Shown here: one piece after another, positions 22,901 through 34,822 of the stretch
Numbering within the stretch: position 1 is the first letter of the stretch
Layout of the letters: each line of letters begins with the position of its first letter
Source of the DNA: Ailurus styani
Taxonomy: Eukaryota; Chordata; Mammalia; Carnivora; Ailuridae
Direction: 5' to 3'
NCBI GenBank assembly: GCA_002007465.1
Contig: LNAC01000102.1
Location: forward strand, 4,295,348-4,359,347
Length of the DNA: 64,000 nucleotides
Position numbers and translations under genes: made by a program
Notes under the pieces: generated by a model
Database searches by the model: none
Told to the model about the DNA's origin: nothing
What the model saw: only the letters and a program-made list of their open reading frames with translations

Positions 22901-23970
22901 ATGGACACTTGGGGCTGCTCCCATAGTTTGGCTATTGCAAATAATGCTGTAATAGACATAGGGGTGCATGTGTCCTTTTGAGTTAATATTTTTATATTTG
23001 GGGGTAAATACCCAGTAGTGTGATTAATAGGTCATAAAGTAGTTCTGTTTTTAACTCTTTGAGGAAATTCCATACTGTTTTCCACAGTGGCTGCACAGTT
23101 TGTATTCCGACCAATAGTGCATGAGGGTTCCTTTTTCTCCACAACTTTGCCAACACTGTTGTTTCTTGTGTTGCTGATTTTAGCCATTATGAGGTGACAT
23201 CTCACTGTAATTTTGATTTACATTTCCCTGATGATGAGTGATATTGAGCATCTTTTTGTATGTCTATTGTCTAGATTATCTAGATTTCTTCTTTGGAGAA
23301 ATGTCTGTTCATGTCTTCTGCCTATTTTTTAATTGGATTATTTGTGTTTTGGGTGTTGAAATGTATCAGTCTTTGTATATCTTGGATACCAACCCTTTAT
23401 TGGATATATCATTTGCAAATATCTTCTCCCATTCAGTAGGTTGTATTTTAGTTTTGTTGATTCTTTCCTTCACTGTGTAGAAGCTTTTCATTATGATGTA
23501 GTCCTAATAGTTTATTTTTGCTTTTGTTTCCCTTGCCCCTGGAGACATATCTAGAAAAATGTTATTATGGTCAACATCAGAGATATTATTGTCTGTGCTC
23601 TCTTCTAGGATTTTTATGGTCTCAGGTCTCAGTTTATATCTTTAATCCATTTTGACTCTATTTTTGTATATGTTATAAGAGAGTGGTCCAGCCTCATTTT
23701 TTTTTTTGCATGTACCTGTCTGGTTCTCCCAACACCATTTGTTGAAGAGACTATCTTTTTCGCATTGCATATTCTTGCTTTCTTTGTTGTAGATTAATTG
23801 ACCATATGAGTGTGGGTTTATTTCTGGGTTCTCTATTCTGTTCCTTTGATCTTTGTGTCCATTTTTGTGCCAGTAGTATACTGTTTTGACTGCTACAGTT
23901 TTGTAGTATATCTTGAAATCTGGGATTGTGATACCTTCAGGTTTGTTCTTTTTCAAGATTGCTTTGGCTA

Positions 23971-24167
23971 GGGGTGCCTGGGTGGCTCAGTGGGTTAAAA
24001 CCTCTGCTTTCGGCTCAGGTCATGATCTCAGGGTCCTGGGATCGAGGCCTGCATGGGGCTCCCTGCTCAGCAGGGAGTCTGCTTCCTCCTCTCTCTCTGC
24101 CTGCCTCTCTACCTATTTGTAATCTCTCTCTCTGTGTCAAATAAATAAATAAAATCTTTTTTAAAAA
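23971..24167 (+). mobile_element. can-SINE, sense, young, inserted in L1
   Basis: Complete sense copy with perfect 16-bp TSD AAGATTGCTTTGGCTA at 23955-23970 and 24168-24183. The TSD is L1 ORF2 sequence, and the L1 reads on uninterrupted after removal of the SINE. Confidence 0.97.
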
Positions 24168-24404
24168 AAGATTGCTTTGGCTATTCTGGGTCTTTTGTGG
24201 TCCCATACAAACTTTAGAATTATTTGTTTTAGTTTTGTGAAAAATGCTGTTGGTATCTTGATAATGATTGCATTAAATTTGATTTCTTTGGGTAGTATGG
24301 ACATTTTAATAACATTTGTTTTACCAGTACATGAGCAGGGAATATCTCTTTATTTGTTGATTCAGAATTTGTACGTTTTTAACAGGGTAAATGAATGATG
24401 TTTC

Positions 24405-24885
24405 CACCACACAAACCTGACCACGTCCTAGTCCTGCTGCTTAAAAATTCCAAGGCTGCTTGCTCTTCCATGAGAAAATGCCAACTCACTACCTGGTTTA
24501 CAAGGTTTTTCATGAGTTGCCCATTATTTATCACCCCAGCCCCATGTTTTCCAGCCCATGCATCACATCTGTTTGGCTTTTGCCTACAGTTTTCCCTTGG
24601 CCAAGAACATTCTCACCCTAATTCCCATCTTTCTCTGGCTCAAGTACTCATTGTGAGATTTTTGGGTCACTTCCTCTGTGAAGGCTTTTCCTTAGCTTAT
24701 ATTCAAGTCAAGTATATTTTTAGATGGAGTTCTTCGCCCCCTGTATCTCCTCCATCATGAGACTTGAATTATTTGTTCATATCCTTCCAGGATTTAATCT
24801 CTGAGGATGCTGTTATATCTCTAATACTGAACACAGTGCATTGCCCACAGTGAATGTGCACAAATACTTATTGAATGAATGATTG
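24405..24885 (+). mobile_element. L2 LINE 3' region, sense
   Basis: 'CACCCCAGCCCCATGTTTTC', 'GGGTCACTTCCTCTGTGAAG' and the terminal 'CACAAATACTTATTGAATGA' match the end of L2 in sense orientation, including the characteristic 3' terminus. Confidence 0.78.
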
Positions 24886-25539
24886 GATTTAACTCTTTTT
24901 TTGAACTATGCCACCTGTTGTGGCTCCACCTGTTCTGCATCTTATTCTGCCCCCCTCTTCGCCCCCCCCTGCCATTTCCCTGCTTTCCCAGCAAAGCCAG
25001 ATACCCTCTGTTGACTCTATAAGATGAATCATACACTCACCTGTTGGCCCTGGGCTTTGCAGAGTAGCTCTTTGCTGCCCCCATATGTTTTTAATCAGTT
25101 CCTTATGCAGCCAGTTGAGACAACCACTTGCTCCATCTGATGCAGTTATGGTTCTGCAGGGACATCTTTGTTCTTGGTTTCCATATGTCTCCCTTGGCAC
25201 AAAGAGGAACTTGTAGGGTGGAATAGAAGAATGTGACCCCTCTGTGTCTGTTTTTATTCCCTAATCTCATATTTATTCTCTTCATCATCAGGACTAGATA
25301 AATTGAATAATTAATTTAGTCCCTTCCTCCTCTGACCCCTTTCTCTTTTCTAAAGTCTTCTCCAAAGAAGTCTTCCCTCTGGGTCCTTTTACATATCTAT
25401 AAATACAGTGGTCTATTTAGTATCACTGCAATACCCTAAGAATTTAACTGCTTGCATCTGATGAAACTTCTGTGTGAAAATAGTGATATCTAAGGACAAG
25501 AACTTTCTTACATTTTGTATTTCATTCTTTTATATAAAA
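24886..25539. other. Unique intronic DNA, nothing recognised
   Basis: C-rich short tract at about 24950-24970. Overlapping antisense frames (24821-25288) are not convincing as coding sequence. Confidence 0.5.
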
Positions 25540-25552
25540 ATTAAGAAGTTTC

Positions 25553-25714
25553 AGGGCGCCTGGGTGGCACAATGGGTTAAGACCCTTGGTTTTGGCTCAG
25601 GTCACGATCTCAGAGTCCTGAGATGGAACCAGTGGTGGGGCTCTGGTGCTCAGCATGGAGTCTGCTCAAGTTTCTTCCTCCTTCTCCGTTTGCCCGCGTG
25701 CGCGTGCGCGCACG

Positions 25715-25762
<48 letters not shown>

Positions 25763-25797
25763 CTCTCTCTCCAATAAATAAATAAATCTTTAAAAAG
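25553..25797 (+). mobile_element. can-SINE, sense, with expanded CG/CA repeat
   Basis: Bounded by 13-bp TSD ATTAAGAAGTTTC at 25540-25552 and 25798-25810. The pyrimidine-rich middle has been replaced or expanded by an alternating CG/CA repeat. Confidence 0.95.
25695..25771. repeat. CG/TG then (CA)n(CT)n repeat inside a SINE
   Basis: Alternating purine-pyrimidine run with many CpG steps (25695-25724), followed by (CA)n and (CT)n. Potential Z-DNA. Confidence 0.95.
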
Positions 25798-25810
25798 ATT
25801 AAGAAGTTTC

Positions 25811-27974
25811 TTAAAATGGAAGTGTAAAGTGGTTTTATCCGCAAAATGTAGGACCTTATTTACATAAATTGAATCATATATTTAAAGTAGTTAAAAAATT
25901 CATTGTGATTACAGCCATTTCATTAACCCATTGATTAAAAAGACACCAACATAATAATGATTGATTTACTATATTAAGCTACTTTAAATAGTAGTGATTT
26001 ATAGGCAATATTTGTATTCCTTCCAGGATTATTATTATAGCAATTAAAAAGCTTTTAGTAAGTTCATGATGAATAATGTGGTTCTAAATATATAATGCCC
26101 AGAGTTATACCACCATGACCTCTTTTTCTTTGGTAATTAGTGTCTAGAGTAATTAAACTAATAATGAAATGTGTGGTATATGTAGCATATCACACAATTC
26201 AAGCACAAGCACATTTTTAGGGAGAGAAGGAAAAGATGTTTCGTATCAGTTGGAACAAAAGAAACTGTTTTCTTCTAAGAGAATTAAGATTTGGTCAGGA
26301 AGATAGATACCAAGAATATTTACATGTTTCAAAACCACATAGCTTAAACTTTTAAACTGAAATAGCTACTGATTTACATTTCTAAAAGCTCCTTATTTAT
26401 ATTATTTGCCTGAAAACCAATAACCAATGACAGATCTTAGACTCCTTCAGTACAGGGTCACCATCTACAGAATGGAGTTATGCCTTACCCAAAGGAGCCT
26501 GGGAGAGGGGATAAACAGGGGTGGAAATACAGGCCTTTCTTCCCTTGCTAGGTAAGCGGAAATCGGACTCAGGCTATATCTCCCAGAGGAAATAAGCACC
26601 TTTTCCTAAGCTGTACAAAGATACTGTACAAGATAGCTTGGTACTGTGTCTATGCTTATGTTCTTTCACTCTACATGGAAACACATTGCCTTTCCATTAA
26701 ATTATTTTCTGACCTTAACTTTCATGCTAATTCTGAATTACTATTTCCTTCAAAATTAATATTTTCCAATTTTTGTCTTGAAATGAGCACATGCAAATGT
26801 GGCAAAGACAACAGGGGGGAAAATCTGCAAATTCTAGTCTATTGACGTTTCCGTAGTAGTCTTTAGCCATCCGGAATTAGATTAATTTGGAGACTATGAA
26901 AAAGCAATGAAAGTGAGAAACCTCAAGAAAGACAAACTTTATAATGCTCCTGTCTTAGGGCTAACTAGTTCACTCCCTTGTTTAGAATACCATGATAATG
27001 AGCCAGGTTTATAATTTCAAACCCATAGTTAGTGTAACACAGGGGAAAACTGTATTCTATTGCCATACGCTGTGACTCTTGCCCACCAGTTTGTACTTTG
27101 GTATAAGGTGACATGAGGTTAGGATACTTCATACTTATCACCATTACTGGAAAAACAAGTATATGACCAGATGGAAGTACATTGACCAAATGTCAGCTCC
27201 ATCATAACTAGAAAATTCATCACTACTAACCAGTAGAAAATACATCTAGGTGTATTTGCATTATGTGATGAGATCCATGGTCAATATGATATAAAACCTA
27301 CAATCATTTGGCTTTCTCAAGAGTTCAACAAGGTGCTGAAGTTTTGCTGAGAAGCCAGAAGAACAATGCTGACTCCACCAACCTGGCTCATGTGATTCGT
27401 AGTCTGGATGTTATAGCAGTTAAATTTCACCTTTGGTGAGAATACTTTAGTTCAAAAAGCCCAGCCCAGCACCATATGTATTCCCAACCATGTGTTTCTG
27501 TGTAAACTGAATCACTTGATGGGAAACAGGAACTCACAAATAAAGGTTGTTTTGTTAATTACACATAGAGTTATAACTAGAATGGGGAAACCAGATTTGA
27601 ATATTTCTTTGAAAGCATAAACAGAAAACTAGAAAACTTTAAATTGTCCTTGACCTCATGTACAGTGAAAGGGGGTAAGTACCCCAGGTCCTCTTGATTC
27701 AAAAGCACTCAGAATCTTTTCTACTTAGATAAAGCAATTTTATGTAGTTAATATTAGCACAAATCCGTTTTCTGCTTGCCTGCTTCCTAGCAACCTGAAG
27801 CAGAGTATCTGCTTGCCAGTCTGCTTTTGATAAAAAATAAGAACAAAATACCCAGTGAATTTGCCAATAGCCCCGAAGAGATGGGGATGTGTTCAATAAG
27901 CTTTGTGTTGATTTTGTGAGTCTGGCATGTGATTTATGTTGTCAACCATCTCACCTTGCCTCACTCTACCACAG
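25811..27974. other. Unique intronic DNA leading to the FILIP1 exon
   Basis: About 2.2 kb free of recognised repeats, the longest such stretch near an exon. It ends in the acceptor at 27974. Confidence 0.55.
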
Positions 27975-28148
27975 GCCAGGGAAGATGTGATCCACATGCT
28001 GAAGACAGAGAAAACCAAGCCCGAGGTTCTAGAGGCTCATTACGGGTCTGCAGAGCCAGAGAAAGTGCTGCGAGTCCTGCACCGAGATGCCATCCTAGCC
28101 CAGGAGAAGTCTATAGGAGAAGATGTCTATGAGAAACCGATTTCAGAG
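27975..28148 (+). CDS. FILIP1: FILIP1 internal coding exon (N-terminal coiled coil, CortBP2-type domain)
   Basis: This 174-bp exon encodes 58 residues beginning AREDVIHMLKTEK and ending GEDVYEKPISE. I recognise it as FILIP1 rather than its paralogue FILIP1L, whose matching segment reads roughly ARDEVIGILKAEK from memory. The upstream boundary is a pyrimidine-rich tract ending in CACAG at 27974; the donor is GAG|GTAAAA at 28149. Both ends are phase 0 and the frame is open throughout. The residues are mostly charged or helical, as expected for the N-terminal coiled-coil CortBP2 domain. FILIP1 is known to bind filamin A, promote its degradation and restrain neuronal migration; it is also expressed in muscle, where it binds filamin C. 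The exon carrying the start codon is not in the window. By the human gene layout this would be about coding exon 2 (exon 3 counting an untranslated first exon); that numbering is from memory. Confidence 0.95.
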
Positions 28149-29194
28149 GTAAAAATACGACATCAGCAAGTTCCTGTATATAAGGATACCTCAGAGAGAT
28201 GACTTCCCATTCTCCATTTTCCATGCTTTAACGTTTTCTTTCAAAGGCAAAATTTTTATGACACACTAGTATAGAATTAAATTGTAATGAAATAATTGAT
28301 GAATTATAGTGCATACATTGCAATGATAAGAATTTTAGAAGCATTACCTTAAAAATACTTAAAGCCTGAAATATATTTCTCATGTGATTACACTAATTAC
28401 ATGCTTTTGTGGTCTGTTATTCTTTTATTTCTCTAGGAGATGATGTGTGTAAAATTTTGAAGTGCTCATCAGTTTTGGCATTGAGTTATCAAGATCATTT
28501 TCAAATCGGTTACCTAGAATTAAATTGATTATTGATATTGTATTGATGGACATTTATTTTATTGTTGATATTTATAAAGGGACTGTATTTTTGTATCTTA
28601 CAGAATCTGTCATAGTTAAAATGGTCTCATGTAAGTAGCTACAATACAGTGGTTGAGGCAAAATCCCAATGGAATGCTTAGGGCAATTTTTTAAGAGGAA
28701 AGGAAATCTAATAAGGCTATATTTAATCATTTTTATATAAGATTGTATTAGGAACTATCTGCGATGTTATTAATTTCCCATGATACTACGTGTTAAAAGT
28801 ATTCTCACGTTGTCGTAGAAGTTTGAGGCTGAATTAGGGAAATAGTTGCTAGAGCTACCCGTACTGACTTCAGAATTCATGTAAAAAAATTCAGATATAT
28901 GAAATTAGTATCATAAATGAACAAAAAGAACACAGAAATTAAAAGTGAAGCAATTTATTATAATAGAAAAGATAATAATATAATATAAAAGATAATATAT
29001 TATCCTATGTCAAGTCTTTGTAGAAGCTCATTTTGACAGATCTCAGATAAGATCTGCTTTAGACGGTATTCACAGCAGACTGACGGTCCTGTAATTACCC
29101 TAATTTCAACAAGGATAAGCTGGAACTCTTGTTTTAATCTTTGCCTAAAATGTTAAGAGATGATTTATGATGGGATGCAGTCAACTGGCTGGAT
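28149..29194. other. Unique A+T-rich intronic DNA after the exon
   Basis: No repeat is recognised apart from an AATAT-type simple patch at about 28960-29010. Confidence 0.5.
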
Positions 29195-29405
29195 CCGCTT
29201 CCATGTCTGAGAGCCATGGTTACCAACTGCCTATGGCTTTGGGCAGGTCACTTCAGCTCCCTAAACTTCCTTCTCTGTCAGGTGGGAGTAGCAACAGTGT
29301 GTATCTCCTAGAGTTGTTGTGGAGATTAAATGAAGCAATCCCTGTAAACCTCTTAACACAGTGTCTGGTACATACTGAGTACTCAACAAATACTAGCCAT
29401 TAGCA
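29195..29405. mobile_element. MIR SINE
   Basis: 'CTTTGGGCAGGTCACTTCAG', 'CTCCTAGAGTTGTTGTGGAG', 'ATTAAATGAAGCAATCCCTG' and 'GTACTCAACAAATACTAGCC' match the MIR core and end in order. Confidence 0.78.
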
Positions 29406-30448
29406 TTTACTGGGCGATATTGTGATATTTGCTCCCACCTTTAATTAGTTCCAAACTTGGAGAAGTTTGAGGAGTGAAAAACATAATGAGGTCAAAATAT
29501 TCATTAAATATTCTTATGATAACCCCCTGGACCAGAGAACTCAGTTCGGATAAATGATATCATTTAGATTTCCTAATTCTTTGCTGCCAAGTTAGAGCTT
29601 GGGATGACACCTCAAAGGAGAGGCGGGTCTGAAAGCACACACACTTACTCAAAAACACTTCCTCTAACCCAGTGAGTTCTATGAAAAAGTACAAAGGGGT
29701 TTCTGACATACCTTCAGAAAGTAGACCTAACCCAAGTGTTCCTATCTCATGGATAGAGGAGCACCCACCATGTGGGTGGTCCTTTTAGAACTGGCTTAGC
29801 TGAACATGCTTTTTGGTTTCTTTCTCCCTCAACTCACAATCTGAAGAGTATTCCTCACTTGGGAAGGAGTGAGTGAGGAGGTAGAGAGAAGGACAGAAGC
29901 TACTTTTCCCAATACTGAACAAAATGGTAAGGTCTTGCTTTGTGGGAAAAATAGAATGCTAGGAGGAGAAAAGATTTCTCTTCTACCATCTACAAATTTG
30001 AAGTCTCCTAACCCTTTAGACTTAACAATCAAGTTGTCATTACCCAGGAGCAGGAGTCCTTCTTCTGACTTCATGAGGGATGATCCCAATACAGTCACTG
30101 TTCCATTAGCCTCCTAAGACCATGAGTGGATAGTCTAGCTCTTATTCTTAGAAGCCATGCTGCATCTCAAGCCCAATAATCACTGCTCATTTTAATTTCT
30201 GTCCCAAATTAGGCCCAACTAGGTTACCCAATAGAACTCATCAGAGGTTCAGCAATGAACTCCATGTGGTGGACCCCCTCTGCCTTGCCAAATATCTGAG
30301 GAGAAATTAAGCAGCAAATATTAAATCCCCCTGAGCTTCTTTGTGAATTAAAGTCCAGGATATGAAAGTTCATAATTCTTAAGCAAAATTCCAAAGAAAT
30401 CAAGATTTCAGTGTCTTTCCTTCCCAAATTCTTATTCTGCTTAGCCTT
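29406..30448. other. Unique intronic DNA, nothing recognised
   Basis: Short open frames occur on both strands at 29829-30117; they lie opposite each other and have no coding support. Confidence 0.5.
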
Positions 30449-30463
30449 AGCCAGAGGGATCTT

Positions 30464-30818
30464 TTTTTATTTTATTTTTATTTAATTTTTTTAAGATTTT
30501 ATTTATTTATTTGATAGAGAGATAGAGAGAAATTACAAGTAGGCAGAGAGGCAGGCAGAGAGAAAGGAGGAAGCAGGACCCTGAGATCATGACCTGAGCC
30601 GAAGGCAGAGGCTTTTTTTTTTTTAAAGATTTTATTTATTTATTTGACACAGAGAGAGAGATCAGATCACAAGTAGGCAGAGAGGCAGACAGAGAGAGAG
30701 GAGGAAGCAGGCTCCCTGCTGAGCAGGGAGCCCCATGCGGGCCTCGATCCCAGGACCCTGAGATCATGACCTGAGCCGAAAGCAGAGGTTTTAACCCACT
30801 GAGCCACCCAGGCACCCC
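30464..30818 (-). mobile_element. Tandem pair of can-SINEs, antisense, one TSD
   Basis: A complete antisense SINE (about 30612-30818) is followed, in element orientation, by a second truncated SINE (30464-30611). The second lacks the tRNA head tip and an internal piece. A single perfect 15-bp TSD AGCCAGAGGGATCTT brackets the whole pair (30449-30463, 30819-30833); no TSD separates the two units. Confidence 0.93.
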
Positions 30819-30833
30819 AGCCAGAGGGATCTT

Positions 30834-32555
30834 AATCTTAAGCACTTTCCAAGTTCAACTAATATACCCTAAGTTATCCCTATTCCCCTTTTATCGAGGA
30901 ATCTAAAGAATTATTAGAACATATGCAATTATCATAATACCAACCTCACATACATAAATATTAAAAATACAAGAAAATCCTCAGTTCCACAGTCGGTTTA
31001 CCTCCAGCAAAATGACTCAGCATAATGCAGGCCCATGTTACTCTTAGCGAGACCAAAGTAGAGACTTAGGCGATGTCTAAGGGAAAGGAGGCAGGTAGAG
31101 AAAATCCTTTAACTACAACAGGATTCCCAACAGTCTGGGTTAGTTACCTTCTGTGTTCTATTTTATATGGTATCCCTCAGTGATAGAAGTAAAATCAAGG
31201 AGTTATAAGCCTGCCAAGAGGATCCTTTATTTAAGACAAATCTTACCTACATTTGTGTCCTTGAGTTGAATAATCCTCTCTGACAAGTCTTTTCGCATCC
31301 CACTATAGCCATGTTTGAACTGTTTATATTACTGTCCTGCCTGAATCCCCTGATGTTCATCTCATTTTTCCTTCAAACTCTACATCTCCAAGTTTCTTAA
31401 GTGTGTCACTCAGGGCTCATCTGTTTTAGCTGACACCCTGAAATGCACCAAATAATGCTTCAAATGTTCTACCTTGATCTTCTCAGAATTTAATTCTGAA
31501 ATCTGTCTATATTTTATGTGTCCACCTTGGATAACTGTTGCAGGCTCCAAGAGAATGGCTCCCAACTGATCTCCTGAAGAACTATCTGCAGTTTTACAGC
31601 ATGTTCCTCAAACATTTTCTGGACCCCATCCCTTTTTGTGGGGGGACTCGCATGGCTCTGTTCTCTGTAGTTGCCCATCTCTACGTCCTCTGGTCACTCA
31701 TTTTGATTCAATAATGACTAAAATAATCTCCTTTCTTTATAGCCCTATCTTTAAGAGCACCCAGATCCATTTTTCTTTTGTGTAAGTCCAGTTTGGTCTT
31801 TAAGACTTTGTTTCCTCTTTAGTAGACTTAGATTTAGATTTAGATTCAGTAGATCTCTCTCTTCCTAAATCTCTTAATACTTCTCCAGTTAGCCTTCTGC
31901 TGATAACAGAGCTAAAATCACTTTCTGAACCATGATTCTTTTGTCTAAAACATGCTGAAATTTCTCTCCATCTCAAGTCCTTAAACCTCTTCTCCATCAA
32001 CTTTATTTAGTAGAATAAAACTTCCAGGTATACTCTCTTTTTGGCCTTCAGTGTTATGATGATCTCATTTAATTTTCCTTCCACCTCTGTCCAAGTGGGA
32101 ACTGTATTTCTAAAGTAACGGGTTCCCATTTCACTTTCACTATTCATTAATGAAAGCAACTGTTTCTCAATGGTTGAGTCACAATTTGGATCCTGAAAAC
32201 CAAAAGTCATGGACAGAGTATACATGATTAATGAATCGACCAGAGCCCATTGTTATGGGAGGTGGTCTTCAGAGCCTCTAGACAAGACACAAAGATCCAA
32301 GAGAGAGGTTAGCCCACCTAAGTTCTCTCCTGGGAGCTCTATGTAGCTCCAAACAAAATAACAAGGAACAGAGTCTTGTACAGCTGATTGCTTGCTACCT
32401 ATGTTGGTTCTTACATCTAGAATTTAAAATTAAAAGCTAGATCCTCACACACAAATGCTTTATTGCTAAAAAGGAATTTGCTACCTCTGCAGTTTAAAGT
32501 CTGGACCTGCAATTCTGTGTGAAAAACAGTGTGCACACCATTCTTTCAGTGCATT
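30834..32555. other. Unique intronic DNA, nothing recognised
   Basis: Contains a short (TTAGAT)n-like hexanucleotide patch at about 31826-31846. No element is identified. Confidence 0.5.
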
Positions 32556-32565
32556 AAGAGACAAA

Positions 32566-32753
32566 GGGTGCCTGGGTGGCTCAGTGGGTTAGGCTCAGGT
32601 CATGATCTCAGGGTCCTGGGGTCAAGCCTGCATCAGGCTCTGCTCGATGGGGAGCCTGCTTCCTCCTCTCTCTCTCTCTGCCTCTCTGCCTACTTGTAAT
32701 CTCTCTCTCTCTGTCAAATAAATAAATAAAATCTTAAAAGAAATTATGAAAAA
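32566..32753 (+). mobile_element. can-SINE, sense, with head deletion
   Basis: The TSD AAGAGACAAA lies at 32556-32565 and 32754-32763. Between GTGGGTTA and GGCTCAGG about 15 bases of the usual AAGCCTCTGCCTTC region are missing, shortening the spacing between the A and B boxes. Confidence 0.93.
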
Positions 32754-32763
32754 AAGAGACAAA

Positions 32764-33349
32764 AAGACTGTCTTCCTGATTACATAATCAGTGCTGGGGT
32801 CAAGCTGTGCTAGTGTATGTAAGGGGAACATGGCCCACTGAGACCCCAGCAACTGGTCCAGTGAACTAGCCCCAGGACTGTAGCTGCTGAGAACAACAAA
32901 TCTCAAAGGTCCACATGGACAGGACATACTAAAGCTAAGGTCTACCTTTGACCGGGCTGCCTCAGAACACTTCCTATCAACATAAGCTATTTTCTCCACA
33001 TGCCCTCACAATGTCTTTTTTTCTGAGTATCTTAGCTATTCAGTTAATAATGCCCCCATCTTCCCTTCCAGAGTTCCTCAAAAGGATTGAGGGTAACTGC
33101 AGGAGTTGGATAGATGAGTTAAAGCATTTAGTTTTATTATTGGTCCGAATAGATAAAGGAGTACCACTGGGCTTTCTATTGCTTTCCCTCCAAGACTTTG
33201 AAGAAACCACTTGAAGGAGAATTTGGGCCTTCAGAGCACAGTGTACCATTTTATGGCAGTCAGAGTAAAAAAAAAAAAAAAAAAGAAATGGAAAGGCTGA
33301 ACTGCTTATGCCTATTTCCCTTTCCCAAATACAACTTTCTTTTTTCTTT
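32764..33349. other. Unique intronic DNA with a poly-A run
   Basis: An A-run at about 33268-33286 is the only simple sequence; nothing else is recognised. Confidence 0.5.
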
Positions 33350-33915
33350 TTCCTTTCCCTTATGTTCATCTGTTTTGCCTCTTAAGTTCCACATATGAGT
33401 GAAATCATGTGGCATTTGTCTTTCTCTGACTGATTTATTTTAACATTATACTCTCTAGCTCCATCCATGTTGTTGCAAACGGCAAGATTTCATTCTTTTG
33501 TTTTGTTTTTTTTTAAAGATTTTATTTATTCATTTGACAGAGAGAGAGAGAGAGAGATTACAAGTAGGCAGAGAGGCAGGCAGAGAGAGAGGAGAGAGGA
33601 GGAAGCAGGCTCCCTGCTGAGCAGAGAGCCCGATGTGGGCCTCGATCCCAGGACCCTGGGATCATGGCCTGAGCCGAAGGCAGAGGCTTTAACCCACTGA
33701 GCCACCCAGGTGCCCGATTTCATTCTTTTGATGGCTGAGTAATATTCCATTATGTATATACACCACATCTTCTTTATCTGTTCATCAGTCGATAGACCCT
33801 TGTGCTCTTTTCATCATTTGGCTATCATTGATAATGCTTCCATAAACATAGGAGTTTATGTGCCCCTCTGAATCAGTATTTTTTTGTATCCTTTGAGTAA
33901 ATACCTAGTAGACCA
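33350..33915 (-). mobile_element. L1 3' fragment, antisense, split by a can-SINE
   Basis: 'AAGTTCCACATATGAGTGAA' through 'TTGTTGCAAACGGCAAGATT', resumed after the SINE by 'GATGGCTGAGTAATATTCCA' and 'ATAATGCTTCCATAAACATA', is the antisense ORF2 terminus also present at 61830-62110. Confidence 0.88.
33501..33715 (-). mobile_element. can-SINE, antisense, inserted in L1
   Basis: Complete copy with expanded GA repeat. The 15-bp TSD GATTTCATTCTTTTG lies at 33486-33500 and 33716-33730 and is L1 sequence. Confidence 0.96.
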
Positions 33916-34382
33916 ATTGCTCAACTTTCAAATAAGTCACCCCTCCTTCCCGGAGGGGTGATGGTATGAAGAAATAAGCAGAAGCTGCTTTCCAAATATT
34001 TTCAAAAGGGAAGTGGGTCCTATTTCATGATAATGTAGAAAGGATCAAAAGAGGGAAAGAGTTGCTCTTTCTACATTGATGGTGATGATGATGATGATAT
34101 TTTAGAAATGCTTGACAAACTCTATAATATATGATGAAAATCACATAGTAGATAGATGGAAGAGTTCCTGGGGAGACTAGTTTGTAATAGAGAGATATTC
34201 CAATGAAGGAAATCTCTTGTATAAGCTGTGCTTTTAAGATTACAGAAATATATCAGAACACATAAAAGTACAATTTGCCAATCCCTAATGGTATCAAATA
34301 TTATTTGGCACCAGTTAACCTGGGCTTCTTTACCATTTTGTCTTGTTACTGGCTCTTACACAAAGGGATGGAGATCTGGTCA
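33916..34382. other. Unique intronic DNA with a short (GAT)n patch
   Basis: GAT trinucleotides at about 34079-34098. Nothing else is recognised. Confidence 0.5.
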
Positions 34383-34397
34383 GAAACATTGAGGATT

Positions 34398-34586
34398 GGG
34401 GTGCCTGGGTGGCTCAGGGCATGATCCCAGGGTCCTGGGACGGAGCCCCGCATCAGGCTCCCTGCTCGGCGGGAAGCCTGCTTCTCCCTCTCCCATTCCC
34501 TCTGCTTGTGTTCCCTCTCTTGCTGTGTCTCTTTCTGTCAAATAAATAAATACAATCTTAAAAAAAAAAAAGAAAGAAAAAGAAAA
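34398..34586 (+). mobile_element. can-SINE, sense, with a larger head deletion
   Basis: Imperfect TSD GAAACATTGAGGATT (34383-34397) and GAAACACTAGGGATT (34587-34601). After GGTGGCTCAGG the text jumps to GCATGATCCCAGG, losing about 30 bases of the tRNA-related part. Confidence 0.92.
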
Positions 34587-34822
34587 GAAACACTAGGGAT
34601 TATGTAGGCAGTATCTCTTTTATTTGGAGGCCCAGAAATGATCCCCACAATGGAGATCTCACACAACTGTAGAGGTAACCTCAGATCCTCCGTATGACTG
34701 AGGGACAAACGTGGAGAACCCAGGGGAAGAACTCTGATGCTGATACTGCATGGAATTACCCCCATTAAGTTTAAGGGCATAGGTTGAGGACTGAGAATGG
34801 ATTTTAAATATGTTTTTCCTAA

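Larger units (their letters stand above)
22376..24395 (-). mobile_element. L1 3' region, antisense, carrying two SINE insertions
   Basis: The 3' UTR begins at about 22376, and antisense ORF2 follows to about 24395. A 104-codon fragment at 23642-23956 (- strand) still reads like L1 ORF2 ([30 protein letters not shown]). The copy is interrupted by an old SINE at 22758-22900 and a young can-SINE at 23971-24167. Confidence 0.9.
1..27974 (+). other. FILIP1: FILIP1 intron, 3' part (upstream of the AREDV exon)
   Basis: The whole stretch lacks a recognisable coding exon. It should be the downstream end of the intron separating the start-codon exon from the exon at 27975. No sequence resembling the FILIP1 start exon (a Lys/Ser-rich N terminus leading into a LSKDDLIRLL-like segment) is visible. 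Content is interspersed repeats, listed separately, separated by A+T-rich unique DNA. Confidence 0.85.
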
